This document shows positions 9,714-20,104 of a DNA stretch of 64,000 bases, piece by piece. Source of the DNA: Diplonema japonicum (taxonomy: Eukaryota > Euglenozoa > Diplonemea > Diplonemida > Diplonemidae); the NCBI GenBank assembly GCA_964019335.1, contig OZ025708.1, positions 1-64,000 of the forward strand, in the 5' to 3' direction. A model generated the notes under the pieces. It worked only from the letters and a program-made list of their open reading frames with translations, was not told where the DNA came from and searched no databases. Made by a program: the position numbers and the translations under genes. Every line of letters starts with the position of its first letter. Position 1 is the stretch's first letter.

Positions 9714-9948
9714 TTTTTTTTTTTATTGAACACCGGTGGCAGCACGCAGTCTGGTTCTTGCCCCCTAATAAATTCCTTTGACTGGTGCTCCACGGCCTAC
9801 TCCGCACATTCCCCGCCAGCAGCGCTTCCCCCTCTATTGAGGGAACGTCCTATGGATTTCGGGGTGACCAAGACCGTACCAGCACGTGGCCATCCCCATA
9901 CTGGATTTGTTGGGTCGTGGGGCAGGAAAAAAAATATAAAAAAAAAGA
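9714..9948 (-). mobile_element. NC-e, short retroelement 3' fragment
   Basis: A T-run at 9714-9724 is followed by sequence whose layout (Cys/Gly-rich codons absent, CCCCCTAATAAATTCCTT-like block, then GGATTTCGGGG) parallels NC-a, suggesting a related 3' UTR. Non-coding. It abuts the A-tail of the LINE-5 fragment (T at 9949-9958). Confidence 0.4.
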
Positions 9949-9980
9949 TTTTTTTTTTAAAATACTGTAAAACGAATAAT

Positions 9981-10069
9981 GTCGGACGGAAAAATTCTCG
10001 GACAGAAAAACTCCCGGACGGAAAAACTCCCGGACACCAAAAAAACCCGGACATTTTTCCGTCCGGGAG
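9981..10069. repeat. Left subterminal palindrome and iterons of the DNA transposon
   Basis: The arms at 10011-10026 and 10054-10069 are perfect 16-bp inverted copies (CTCCCGGACGGAAAAA) around a 27-nt loop. Two further degenerate GGACGGAAAAA/GGACAGAAAAA units precede them at 9983-10010. Likely transposase-binding sites. Confidence 0.75.
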
Positions 10070-10635
10070 TTTTTCTGGGAAGAAGTTTTTTACTTAAGGG
10101 GGGTAGCAGCTCCCACCACGTTTGCCTGGAAGGGCTTTATTCCTTGTGCAGAGCCAAAATGTCACCCTGCGTGGCAGTTTGAATTTTTCTTCCCCTTTCA
10201 ATGCACCAACAAACAGCACCCACGGGATCTTTAACTTCTCATAAACCCGTACTTCTTTCGTCAGATTGACCAGTTCGACTACCCAAGGCACGTTGAGCAG
10301 CTGGCTTGTGAGGGGCCCAACTTTGGTGCTGACACCCCCGGCCAGCTCACCCCCGAGATAAACTCCTTACACCGGGCCAGTACAAACCCCCGAAAGCAGC
10401 TTGGCGGCCTCTGCCTCGGTCAGAAGACGGCAGCAACAGGTTCAACAGAGCCCCCGGTTTCTTCCAGACGGAAATACTGGACGTTGCTATTCCACCCTAC
10501 CACACCCTGGCCGCCGCGACGCCGTGATAGCTGCGTATCGCCCAATACGGGATTTAGCATCCTTCGGGGGCTGAAAGATTTTTGCTTGAGTCGATAGGTA
10601 AACGGGCTTGGTGAGCCTATCCCAGCACAACAAAT

Positions 10636-10930
10636 ATGCACCTATGCAGAAGGGCTGCTGTGCGCCAATCCAGCCCGAAAGACAGACCTGGTAGACTTTG
10701 GTGGGGCACTGTCCTTTTCCACTGGCTTCTGCTGCTTGTCGGTGACCACAACTCTCATACGACCTATGCCTATGGGTTCGTAGAGTGGTTCGCAGGCGCA
10801 AACGTGCACATTGCTTTTGTCCCCCTGGGCTCACCTACATGGTTCAACCGATGGATATTGGGTTGAACGCAGCTGCAAAGCATCTATTAAGAAAGGTAGT
10901 AGGCCACACGAAGGCTCGACAAGCTGATTG
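10636..10930 (+). pseudogene. DDE-superfamily transposase remnant (pogo-like)
   Basis: One frame reads LLLLVGDHNSHTTY...FVEWF, matching the second catalytic Asp block of DDE_1 transposases. After a frameshift near 10823 the reading continues PPGLTYMVQPMDIGLNAAAK, matching the third catalytic block (QPxDxG). About 36 residues separate the two Asp residues, in the range usual for pogo-like enzymes. The first Asp block and the DNA-binding N-terminus are not recognisable in 10090-10635. The element is therefore dead or non-autonomous. Confidence 0.65.
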
Positions 10931-11070
10931 CCTCAGGGCAGCAAGGGAGGACAAAGATGCAGAAAGGGAACCCTGGGGGTTTCTTCGCGCGGTTGCCGTT
11001 TGCAGCCCAGGCCAGATACATAGTAGGTGGTAGTGGACCAGGCCCCCTGACGGCCTTACCTAAAAAAAAT

Positions 11071-11127
11071 TCCCGGACGGAAAAATTCCCGGACGCCAAA
11101 AAAACTCGGACATTTTTCCGTCCGGGA
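11071..11127. repeat. Right subterminal palindrome of the DNA transposon
   Basis: The arms at 11071-11085 and 11113-11127 (TCCCGGACGGAAAAA and its complement) form a 15-bp hairpin, mirroring the left end. Confidence 0.75.
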
Positions 11128-11192
11128 GTTTTTCGTTTTACAGTAAAGTTTATAATATAATTTATAAAGGGGCTTATATCACACGGTGTCGG

Positions 11193-11690
11193 TCACAACA
11201 GGCCCTGCTGTTCCAGGAATTGAACGGTTTTCCCGGCGTCAGTTGTCAGCAGGGCCTTGAGCGAAGGAAGGGAGGAACCGAAGATCTGACTTCTCTGGTC
11301 AGCTCTACCATCGTCCTGGCATTCTTTCAGGAGGTGGCTCAGCGTCTGAGGCATCGAACAAAGGTGGCATGTGACCACATCGGCCGGGGGATTGAGTAGA
11401 TAGATACCCGCTTATGAGGGGGCTCTTCCCCACTCTCAGCCTCATGATCGCAACTTCTTGTTCCCTGTTTAGCTCTTCAAACTTCTCGAAATTCCCTGCG
11501 AAAAGCTCTCGGTATGTCTCCTTGACACCCGTTTTTTTCCAGAAGAGGAGGTGGCTCGCCAGTACCTTTTTTCTCACCAGTGACTTCACGATGTCTATGC
11601 TGGTCTTCTGTTCGTGGGCAACTGCCCGGCAGGTCTCCTTCGCCTTCTTGTCCGCCATCTCGTTCCATTCGAATCCGCAGTGACTTGGTG
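11193..11690 (-). pseudogene. LINE-5 ORF2 C-terminal fragment, frameshifted
   Basis: It is nearly identical to the end of the LINE-5 ORF2 at 54799 (CHLCSMPQTLSHLLKEC knuckle, then SLPSLKALL near the end). A 4-bp TAGA duplication around 11398-11405 breaks the frame upstream of the knuckle. Truncated at 11690. Confidence 0.75.
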
Positions 11691-12057
11691 GACTTGGAGG
11701 ACGGAGGTGGGGCCGGTACGTGGGCTCCAGTGTTCGCGACTTCGCCCACCTCCGTGACCCCGGCAGCTCTCCAGCCCGCTTCCCAAGCCAGCACCCTTCG
11801 GGCGAACCTCCGGGTTTTTGAGGAGTGGGGTACCTCGTCCGTGCTCGCCCTCACGAGCGGCACACTGGCACGGAGGCATCCCCTTCAGCCAGCTTAGTTG
11901 GGCGGCGGAACCTTAGAAAATTCAAAACAAAGGAAAATGATACGGGGGGATGTGTGTGAAGGGGCGGGGAAAGGTGAAGACAGAAGTTGGGGTGCACGAC
12001 AGGGTAATAATGGAAACACAGGGGACTAGCACTTTTTGGTTCACTTTTTTCTGTTCC
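11691..12057 (-). mobile_element. NC-c fragment (short form) lacking its 3' tail
   Basis: It matches 36664-37046 closely. The tail and first ~130 bp of that copy are missing here, and the fragment joins LINE-5 directly at 11690. Non-coding: small antisense frames have no family resemblance. Confidence 0.6.
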
Positions 12058-12397
12058 TTTTTTTTTTTTTTTTTTCCCCTACGTCCTGCGATTGCGGTCA
12101 GCGGCTCGGCGGTCGTGAGAGTCTCAGATGAGGTCCATCCTCTTCAGGTAGGAGGCGGTTTCACTCACCCTCATTGTGAGCATCTCCTTCGTAGTCGTGG
12201 GGATGTCATCCCCGAAGATCTCTTCGCGGACCTTGTCTCCAGCTGGGCACCCGATCAGCAGATGGTGTCTGTCCTGGATCGAATGGCACGAGAGGCAACG
12301 TATGACATTCTGGACGGGTTTCGACAGGAAGCCGCAAGTCAGGTGGCTCCTGCCCGTTCGCAGTCTCGTTATCTGTACCTCATCGTGTCTGCAGAAC
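12058..12397 (-). mobile_element. LINE-6 3' end, copy 1
   Basis: The 18-nt A-tail (T 12058-12075) is followed by about 48 bp of 3' UTR and the end of an ORF2. The same piece recurs at 37047-37419. Both copies are 5'-truncated at slightly different points. Confidence 0.7.
12124..12397 (-). pseudogene. LINE-6 ORF2 C-terminal fragment with Cys/His knuckle
   Basis: About 90 codons: ITRLRTGRSHLTCGF, then CLSCHS...HHLLIGC (C-x2-C...H-x4-C), ending YLKRMDLI. This tail matches the I/jockey-like ORF2 C-termini of the other elements here. RT and RNase H are absent. Confidence 0.7.
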
Positions 12398-12888
12398 TTT
12401 TTTTTTTTTTGGGGACTAATGTTTCCAACCTCCCTGTGGTGGTTCCTGGTAATTGTGGTTTGGAGAAACACAAGCGAAAGGGAAACTCTCGTTCTAAAGC
12501 CGTACACGTGGGGAAACCTGGACGGGGGTGGAGAGCCCACCCTACGCGTGGCACCAGTTAGCATCGCCCTCAACGGAGAGTCCCTTATCCCATTACATCG
12601 AACAAGGAGGTGGCTTCACCAGGTCAGGCAAGTAGCCTCCCTGCGGCATCGTGCCAGTGAAGTAAGCCTCCCACAACTCTCCAGTTGGTGTTTAATTGCT
12701 TCTGTGGCCCCTCTCCCTATTTCAATTTCCAAGCTTTCTTTACTTCTCCACTTTTACTTTCTACGGGACCACAGGGGACTTGGGAGGGCAATAATAACCA
12801 CTGGGGGGTTTTTTGGGACAGCCGACTTGGCTGATTACATGTGGGGCGAACCCCTCGAGATTTAATGCAGGAGCGTCCTCGTCGGGGT
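12398..12888 (-). other. Unassigned segment with an A-tail, next to a tRNA gene
   Basis: It starts with a 12-nt A-tail on the minus strand (T 12398-12409). A block around 12815-12845 (GGGACAGCC...GGCTGA.TTACAT) resembles the LINE-2/LINE-3 3' UTR, and GGGAGGGCAA also recurs there. No ORF is convincing. It may be a diverged LINE 3' end, possibly plus original chromosomal DNA beside the tRNA. Confidence 0.4.
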
Positions 12889-12895
12889 AAAAAAA
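12889..12895 (-). terminator. Pol III terminator of the tRNA-Lys gene
   Basis: Seven T residues on the minus strand start one base after the tRNA discriminator-adjacent C. This is a standard RNA polymerase III stop. Confidence 0.8.
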
Positions 12896-12896
12896 G

Positions 12897-12968
12897 CACC
12901 CACCGTGGGGATCGAACCCACGACCATTGGATTAAAGGTCCAACGCTCTACCGCTGAGCTAGGTGGGC
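12897..12968 (-). tRNA. tRNA-Lys (anticodon UUU)
   Basis: The 72-nt cloverleaf reads leftward from 12968. Acceptor GCCCACC pairs with GGTGGGT (G1-U72 wobble), the D arm contains AGCTCAGCGGTAGAGC (A box), the anticodon stem TTGGA/TCCAA encloses loop CCTTTAA with anticodon TTT, and the T arm is GTGGGTTCGATCCCCAC (B box). No intron. A T7 terminator follows directly, so it looks like a functional gene rather than a SINE head. A LINE-2 A-tail starts only 5 bp upstream of its 5' end. Confidence 0.9.
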
Positions 12969-12973
12969 TCACA

Positions 12974-15417
12974 TTTTTTTTTTTTTTTTTTTTCAAAATA
13001 CCAATGCAGGGCCGCCATGGAGAGCAACACCTGAGAAAAGGGAAAATAAAAAGGTGAAGGGAAACCATGGGGAAATAGGGAGGGCAAAGGACCAGGCTTC
13101 TGCAAGCAGGAGGAGCCCTGGTCCCCCACCAACCCGTGCTCTGCTTTGGGACAGCCGAAGAGGGCTGAATTACATTATTCCCTCAGTCAAGTGAGAGAAA
13201 AACGGGGGCCTACCTTCCAGCTGGATGTCCTTCTTTGGCTGGAACCTCCGGCGGAAAGCCCCCCAGGGAGGTATTGCTCCTATTGAGCGAATCATTGGTG
13301 AGTGTGAAAATAAAAAAAAGGGGAAATGGGAAACAGTGAGAGGAAGGAGAAGGAAGGGAAAGGAAGGGAAGGGAAGGGAAAGGAAGGGAAGGGAAAGGAA
13401 AGTGGGAAACACAACATTCCATTTAACACACACACACGGGGCGATCCCTTAGCGCAGCACGGGGGCCGCGGGACCGGCGTCAAGAGAGACCGGAGGAGGA
13501 GGCGGCACGTTTGAAGGTGCAGTGACGTCTGTAGACGCCAGGGATGATGGCGAGGTGAACAGTCCGGAGCGTGACCAGGCGAGCAGGCCAGACTCAACAA
13601 TGAGGTCGTAGATCTGGGTCACGCGTCTCGACAGGGAGAACGCTAGGGAGGGAGTACCAGCAGGAGTGTCGATCGCCCCCCTCCCGATCACAGGGCACCC
13701 ACCGACAACATGCTCCCTGGACATCGGTGCTGCGTGGCAGGCTGGGCACCGGAGCACACCCTTGTGCTTCCTGTTCGGGCCAGCAGTCTGCAGGAAGCCG
13801 AAGAAGAGAGCCGAGTGACCAATCCGCAGCCGCGAGATGACCGTTTCAGCTTGTCTGGGGAAGCCAAGGGGGAAGTGCGCAGACCGAAGCTCGGTCGCCA
13901 CCGCGTAGTTGTGGGCGAGGGATGTTATGAGCTCCGTGGACCTCCGCACCACCCACCGTCGCACCAGGGCCCTCACTGATCGGTAGTCAAGGGAGGGCCT
14001 GTCCTGCTTCCGCTTCGTTCCCTCCCCGGCCAGAGCGTCAGCCTTCTCGTTCCCGTCCACCCCACAGTGGGAGGGCACAAACTGGAGGACCACCGGTGTC
14101 CCCTGCGTGCGCGCCGCGGTCACCAGCCGGCTCCACGTCTGGTGGTCGAGCTTCTCCCTCTGTCGCGTTGGGCCAGCTCGCAGCTGCTCGACGAGGGAGA
14201 GGGAGTCGGTGCAGATCGACAGCGGGGACTTCGCCAGCGAAGGGTGTGTTTTTCGGAGGGTAGCCACCATATCCAGCGCCGTTTTCACAGCCATGCCCTC
14301 TGCCCGAAAAGATGAACAGAAGTCGTTGACGCCATGGCACACAGACACAGGGGTCAGGGGGGGAGGCAGCTGTAGATAAACCCCAGAGCCACCTTTCGCC
14401 TTCTGTCCGACCTGTACAACCGAGCCATCCGTGTAGGCATGGATGCCCGGGGGGAGAGCCGCAAGAGCAGCCTCGGCCGCCTTCCGCCTGTCCGCGTCTG
14501 GCGACGATCGCGTGACCCCGCCGGGGAGGTCAGTCCTGAAGTCGACCATGCCTGTCTGCCACGGGGCCGCCAGGGGCGTAGCCGACAGGTACTCGAAGTG
14601 CACCTTTGGTTCCAACCCGCATCGACGCAGTGCTTGGTAGCCAGAGCGCAGCCACCCACACCCCAGCCTGTTCGCCTGCTTCAGCTTGACCGTCTCCCTG
14701 TGAACCGGGGAAGATTGCCAGCAGAAGGCCTTCGCCGTCATCGTCGCCGCAGCACCCTCCGCCATTCTTTCGAGGGGAAGCAGTCCTGCCTCAGCTAGGA
14801 GCTTGTACCCTCCGGAGCCACTCCAGCAGCCCGTGATCAGCACCGCCGCCTCCTGGTGAAGCCCAGCCAGGTCCTTCCTCCCGACATCATCGAGCCTGCT
14901 GTAGTAGACCCCCATGCAGTAGCGCAGCAGCGGGAGGATGTACGTAACGTAGAGAGACCGCAGAGTGTCCCTCTTGCTGCCCCAGGACGTGCCGGACAAG
15001 AGCTTCAGCACCCTCAGCCTTTTGCTGGCCCGCCGTAGGATGTCCTGTGCGTGTTCACCGAACGTGAGCCCAGAGTCCACCGTAACCCCAAGGTACCTCG
15101 CGTGTTCAGATCGAGGCTGGGGACGGGCCGCAACGTAATCCACGTCGGGCCGTCGCACGGCTGCATGCATGTCCCGCACGCAGCGGATCCGCACACCACC
15201 CGCCTCCACAACCTGAAGGCCCGCCAGCTCCTGGTCCCCGGAGATCGTGCCATCGGCGTTCACCCCCAGGCCGAAGAGTGGGTTCTGGAAGGCACCTGGC
15301 TGAAGGGGGACTCGTGACGAAGTGAAGTAGACCCCGAGACGTTTCTGGGGGGGGACGCAGACTGCCTGCGTCTTGGACGTGCTCAGCAGCATGTCACGCT
15401 CCCTGCACCAGTCCTCA
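12974..15417 (-). mobile_element. LINE-2, 5'-truncated copy 2
   Basis: A-tail (T 12974-12993), 3' UTR with an expanded GGGAAAGGAA tract (about 13335-13400), then ORF2. Homology to full-length LINE-2 stops at 15417. After two bases the A-tail of copy 3 begins (T 15420-15449). Confidence 0.85.
13449..15417 (-). pseudogene. LINE-2 ORF2 C-terminal fragment, copy 2
   Basis: About 656 codons open to the truncation, beginning just C-terminal to the YADD block (EDWCRERDMLLSTSK). It retains the RT thumb, RNase H and knuckle. It differs from copy 1 by scattered substitutions (for example DALAGEG for DALAVEG), so the copies are recent but independent. Lacks APE and the RT active site. Confidence 0.85.
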
Positions 15418-15419
<2 letters not shown>

Positions 15420-15449
<30 letters not shown>

Positions 15450-17909
15450 CAAAATACCAATGCAGGGCCGCCATGGAGAGCAACACCTGAGAAAAGGGAA
15501 AAAAAAAGGTGAAGGGAAACCATGGGGAAATAGGGAGGGCAAAGGACCAGGCTTCTGCAAGCAGGAGGAGCCCTGGTCCCCCACCAACCCGTGCTCTGCT
15601 TTGGGACAGCCGAAGAGGGCTGAATTACATTATTCCCTCAGTCAAGTGAGAGAAAAACGGGGGCCTACCTTCCAGCTGGATGTCCTTCTTTGGCTGGAAC
15701 CTCCGGCGGAAAGCCCCCCAGGGAGGTATTGCTCCTATTGAGCGAATCATTGGTGAGTGTGAAATAAAAGGGGAAATGGGAAACAGTGAGAGGAAGGAGA
15801 AGGAAGGGAAAGGAAAGTGGGAAACACAACATTCCATTTAACACACACACACGGGGCGATCCCTTAGCGCAGCACGGGGGCCGCGGGACCGGCGTCAAGA
15901 GAGACCGGAGGAGGAGGCGGCACGTTTGAAGGTGCAGTGACGTCTGTAGACGCCAGGGATGATGGCGAGGTGAACAGTCCGGAGCGTGACCAGGCGAGCA
16001 GGCCAGACTCAACAATGAGGTCGTAGATCTGGGTCACGCGTCTCGACAGGGAGAAGGCTAGGGAGGGAGTACCAGCAGGAGTGTCGATCGCCCCCCTCCC
16101 GATCACAGGGCACCCACCGACAACATGCTCCCTGGACATCGGTGCTGCGTGGCAGGCTGGGCACCGGAGCACACCCTTGTGCTTCCTGTTCGGGCCAGCA
16201 GTCTGCAGGAAGCCGAAGAAGAGAGCCGAGTGACCAATCCGCAGCCGCGAGATGACCGTTTCAGCTTGTCTGGGGAAGCCAAGGGGGAAGTGCGCAGACC
16301 GAAGCTCGGTCGCCACCGCGTAGTTGTGGGCGAGGGATGTTATGAGCTCCGCGGACCTCCGCACCACCCACCGTCGCACCAGGGCCCTCACTGATCGGTA
16401 GTCAAGGGAGGGCCTGTCCTGCTTCCGCTTCGTTCCCTCCACGGCCAGAGCGTCAGCCTTCTCGTTCCCGTCCACCCCACAGTGGGAGGGCACAAACTGG
16501 AGGACCACCGGTGTCCCCTGCGTGCGCGCCGCGGACACCAGCCGGCTCCACGTCTGGTGGTCGAGCTTCTCCCTCTGTCGCGTTGGGCCAGCTCGCAGCT
16601 GCTCGACGAGGGAGAGGGAGTCGGTGCAGATCGACAGCGGGGACTTCGCCAGCGAAGGGTGTGTTTTTCGGAGGGTAGCCACCATATCCAGCGCCGTTTT
16701 CACAGCCATGCCCTCTGCCCGAAAAGATGAACAGAAGTCGTTGACGCCATGGCACACAGACACAGGGGTCAGGGGGGGAGGCAGCTGCAGATAAACCCCA
16801 GAGCCACCTTTCGCCTTCTGTCCGACCTGTACAACCGAGCCATCCGTGTAGGCATGGATGCCCGGGGGGAGAGCCGCAAGAGCAGCCTCGGCCGCCTTCC
16901 GCCTGTCCGCGTCTGGCGACGATCGCGTGACCCCGCCGGGGAGGTCAGTCCTGAAGTCGACCATGCCTGTCTGCCACGGGGCCGCCAGGGGCGTAGCCGA
17001 CAGGTACTCGAAGTGCACCTTTGGTTCCAACCCGCATCGACGCAGTGCTTGGTAGCCAGAGCGCAGCCACCCACACCCCAGCCTGTTCGCCTGCTTCAGC
17101 TTGACCGTCTCCCTGTGAACCGGGGAAGACTGCCAGCAGAAGGCCTTCGCCGTCATCGTCGCCGCAGCACCCTCAGCCATTCTTTCGAGGGGAAGCAGTC
17201 CTGCCTCAGCTAGGAGCTTGTACCCTCCGGAGCCACTCCAGCAGCCCGTGATCAGCACCGCCGCCTCCTGGTGAAGCCCAGCCAGGTCCTTCCTCCCGAC
17301 ATCATCGAGCCTGCTGTAGTAGACCCCCATGCAGTAGCGCAGCAGCGGGAGGATGTACGTAACGTAGAGAGACCGCAGAGTGTCCCTCTTGCTGCCCCAG
17401 GACGTGCCGGACAAGAGCTTCAGCACCCTCAGCCTTTTGCTGGCCCGCCGTAGGATGTCCTGTGCGTGTTCACCGAACGTGAGCCCAGAGTCCACCGTTA
17501 CCCCAAGGTACCTCGCGTGTTCAGACAGAGGCAGGGGACGGGCCGCAACGTAGTCCACGTCGGGCCGTCGCACGGCTGCATGCATGTCCCGCACGCAGCG
17601 GATCCGCACACCACCCGCCTCCACAACCTGAAGGCCCGCCAGCTCCTGGTCCCCGGAGATCGTGCCATCGGCGTTCACCCCCAGGCCGAAGAGCGGGTTC
17701 TGGAAGGCACCTGGCTGAAGGGGGACTCGTGACGAAGTGAAGTAGACCCCGAGACGTTTCTGGGGGGGGACGCAGACTGCCTGCGTCTTGGACGTGCTCA
17801 GCAGCATGTCACGCTCCCTGCACCAGTCCTCAACCGCATCCACCACTGCCTGCGCCTTCCGCTCCAGCCCAGCCACGTCCCCTTGTCCAGAGGAGATCAC
17901 AACCGCCAC
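15420..17909 (-). mobile_element. LINE-2, 5'-truncated copy 3
   Basis: The 30-nt A-tail at 15420-15449 is joined directly to the broken 5' end of copy 2. This copy is itself broken at 17909, right after the YADD region codons, where the A-tail of copy 4 starts (T 17911-17928). Confidence 0.85.
15864..17909 (-). pseudogene. LINE-2 ORF2 C-terminal fragment, copy 3
   Basis: About 682 codons, uninterrupted, starting immediately after the YADD motif (AVVISSGQGD). RNase H and knuckle are intact. Same content as copies 1 and 2, with a slightly longer 5' reach. Confidence 0.85.
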
Positions 17910-17910
17910 A

Positions 17911-18320
17911 TTTTTTTTTTTTTTTTTTCAAAATACCAATGCAGGGCCGCCATGGAGAGCAACACCTGAGAAAAGGGAAAAAAAGGTGAAGGGAAACCAT
18001 GGGGAAATAGGGAGGGCAATGGACCAGGCTTCTGCAAGCAGGAGGAGCCCTGGTCCCCCACCAACCCGTGCTCTGCTTTGGGACAGCCGAAGAGGGCTGA
18101 ATTACATTTTTCCCTCAGTCAAGTGAGAGAAAAACGGGGGCCTACCTTCCAGCTGGATGTCCTTCTTTGGCTGGAACCTCCGGCGGAAAGCCCCCCAGGG
18201 AGGTATTGCTCCTATTGAGCGAATCATTGGTGAGTGTGAAAATAAAAAAAAGGGGAAATGGGAAACAGTGAGAGGAAGGTGAAGGAAGGGAAAGGAAGGG
18301 AAAGGAAAGTGGAAAACACA
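17911..18320 (-). mobile_element. LINE-2, copy 4, 3' UTR only
   Basis: A-tail plus about 390 bp of 3' UTR, truncated before the ORF2 stop. The right end is joined to an (ATT)n tail at 18321 without an intervening A-run. Confidence 0.8.
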
Positions 18321-19663
18321 ATAATAATAATAAATGTACCACTGTCGTGCGAAGCTAAAGGCTGGGGGGGAGGGATAGGTGCAGGAGGCCTGAAGGGCCT
18401 CCTGCAAGTGAAAGGGGGAACGAGAGGGGTTGACAAATTTTTTGTAAAAGTTTAAAGAAAACCCTCCCACAACTATCCATACGTACCGAGGCGGGAGGTG
18501 GGCAGGCCCGGGGGCTCCCAGCGTTCGCAACTGTGCCCACCTTCAACGTCCCTCGGCATCTCACCAGCCCGCATCGCACAACAGCACCCTTTGGCCGAAC
18601 CTCCGGGATTTCAAGGGGTGGGGTACCTCGTCAGTGCTCGTAGGCACACCGGCACGGAGGCATCCCCTTCAGCCGGTTTTGTTGGGCTGTGGAGCCTTTG
18701 GAAAATAAAATTGTAAGGAAAACATAACCAGAGAGGAAGAAAGAAGTTGGGGTGCACGACAGGGCAAAAAAAAGGGAAGACATGGGGGATGAGAGTACTA
18801 TTACTAAAAAAGTTTAAATCTACTTCTACTTCTTGCCGGCCCGGCACAGCACGCCTCGCACCCAGCAGCACACGCCACGCAGACAGACCAGCGCACCTCC
18901 ACCGCCACCAGTTCTCTTCCAGTGTCCCCGTGCACCCCACCGTCGATCCGTTTATCTGTACCCAGTTCGGCTACCGATCTGTCTGGCCTTCCAGTTGCGA
19001 CAGGGCGGTCATTGCCTGAAGGGCGCCGGGATCAACACTGTGGCCTCCACTCCGCGCGAGACCGGTCTCAGCCTCACGTCTCTCGGATGGGGTACGCTGG
19101 AACACTGGGCGACGCCGCCGCCCGCATCACACCACAACACAGCGGAACCAGCACAAACAAACCGTACGCCACTCACCAGCGACACCAGCCACAACTCACC
19201 GCTCCTGTTCATCCCACCGTTGTCCGAGTACCTGTACCCAGTTAGCCTGTGTCCTGACTGGCCTTTCAGTTGGGGTAGGACTGACAACGCTACAAGGGCG
19301 CCGGGAACAACCTGTGGCCTCCACTGTGCGCGAGATCGGTCTCAGCCTCTCGACGCTGGTGGAATGAACAGGAACGGTGGGTGTCGCCGCCGCACACAAC
19401 CACGCACACGCCGCGCGATGGGAGAGAATGCCTTTTGCTCAGACCGAGTCTGAGTGGTCTTACACCCCCGCTACCGGTGCCCCGATAGCGGCTTGTGCCA
19501 AACAGACCGTCTTCGTTCCGGCACACTCCCCGACACGCCTTCGCGCTTTCGCACCACAGCCCTCCCTGGCCTGCGGTCCCAGGGGCCACCACGAGGAGGA
19601 CAGCGCAGGATACTTCACACCATGTTGTTGTTCTTTTTTTTATGTGTACCCCAACCCCCTTGA
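18321..19663 (-). mobile_element. NC-c long form, non-autonomous-looking retroelement, copy 1
   Basis: On the minus strand the 3' end is ...CGACAGTGGTACATTT(ATT)n. The 3' half is homologous to the short NC-c at 36517-37046. The 5' half (about 18850-19500) is a tandem array. No ORF above about 110 codons on the element strand resembles a protein. An identical-looking copy sits at 50271-51625 with the same right-hand neighbour (LINE-2 3' end), so the pair arose by segmental duplication. Confidence 0.6.
18850..19480 (-). repeat. Tandem repeat, ~276-bp period, in the 5' part of NC-c
   Basis: CTGTACCCAG occurs at 18956 and 19232, followed in both by GGCGCCGGGA.CAAC.CTGTGGCCTCCACT.. and GGTCTCAGCCTC, giving a 276-bp period over about two and a third diverged units. 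Tandem 5' monomers act as promoters in some LINEs; that role here is inference. Confidence 0.6.
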
Positions 19664-20104
19664 TTTTTTTTTTTTTTTTTTTTTTTTTCAAAATACCAAT
19701 GCAGGGCCGCCATGGAGAGCAACACCTGAGAAAAGGGAAAAAAAGGTGAAGGGAAACCATGGGGAAATAGGGAGGGCAATGGACCAGGCTTCTGCAAGCA
19801 GGAGGAGCCCTGGTCCCCCACCAACCCGTGCTCTGCTTTGGGACAGCCGAAGAGGGCTGAATTACATTATTCCCTCAGTCAAGTGAGAGAAAAACGGGGG
19901 CCTACCTTCCAGCTGGATGTCCTTCTTTGGCTGGAACCTCCGGCGGAAAGCCCCCCAGGGAGGTATTGCTCCTATTGAGCGAATCATTGGTGAGTGTGAA
20001 AATAAAATAAAAAGGGGAAATGGGAAACAGTGAGAGGAAGGTGAAGGAAGGGAAAGGAAAGTGGAAAACACAACATTTCACTTTACACACACGCGGGCGA
20101 TCCC

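Larger units (their letters stand above)
9965..11143 (+). mobile_element. Pogo/Tc1-mariner-type DNA transposon, degenerate
   Basis: It has perfect 12-bp terminal inverted repeats (CTGTAAAACGAA at 9965-9976 and its complement at 11132-11143) flanked by TA on both sides (9963-9964, 11144-11145), the classic target duplication of this superfamily. Inside each end lie palindromes built from CCCGGACGGAAAAA units. The interior holds a decayed DDE transposase on the plus strand. The insertion lies in the 3' UTR of a LINE-5 copy, so it postdates that copy. Confidence 0.8.
9949..11690 (-). mobile_element. LINE-5, 5'-truncated copy interrupted by a DNA transposon
   Basis: The 3' UTR and C-terminal ORF2 match 54738-55283. 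The match is interrupted between 9964 and 11144 by the TA-flanked transposon. Homology ends at about 11690 inside the RNase H region, where an NC-c fragment begins. Confidence 0.7.

Noticed and set aside
13335-13400. Possible regulatory GGGAAAGG array
   Set aside because: It is an unstable microsatellite in the LINE-2 3' UTR that varies in length between copies.
18500-18700. tRNA- or 7SL-derived SINE head in NC-c
   Set aside because: No A/B box pair with correct spacing or cloverleaf could be built.
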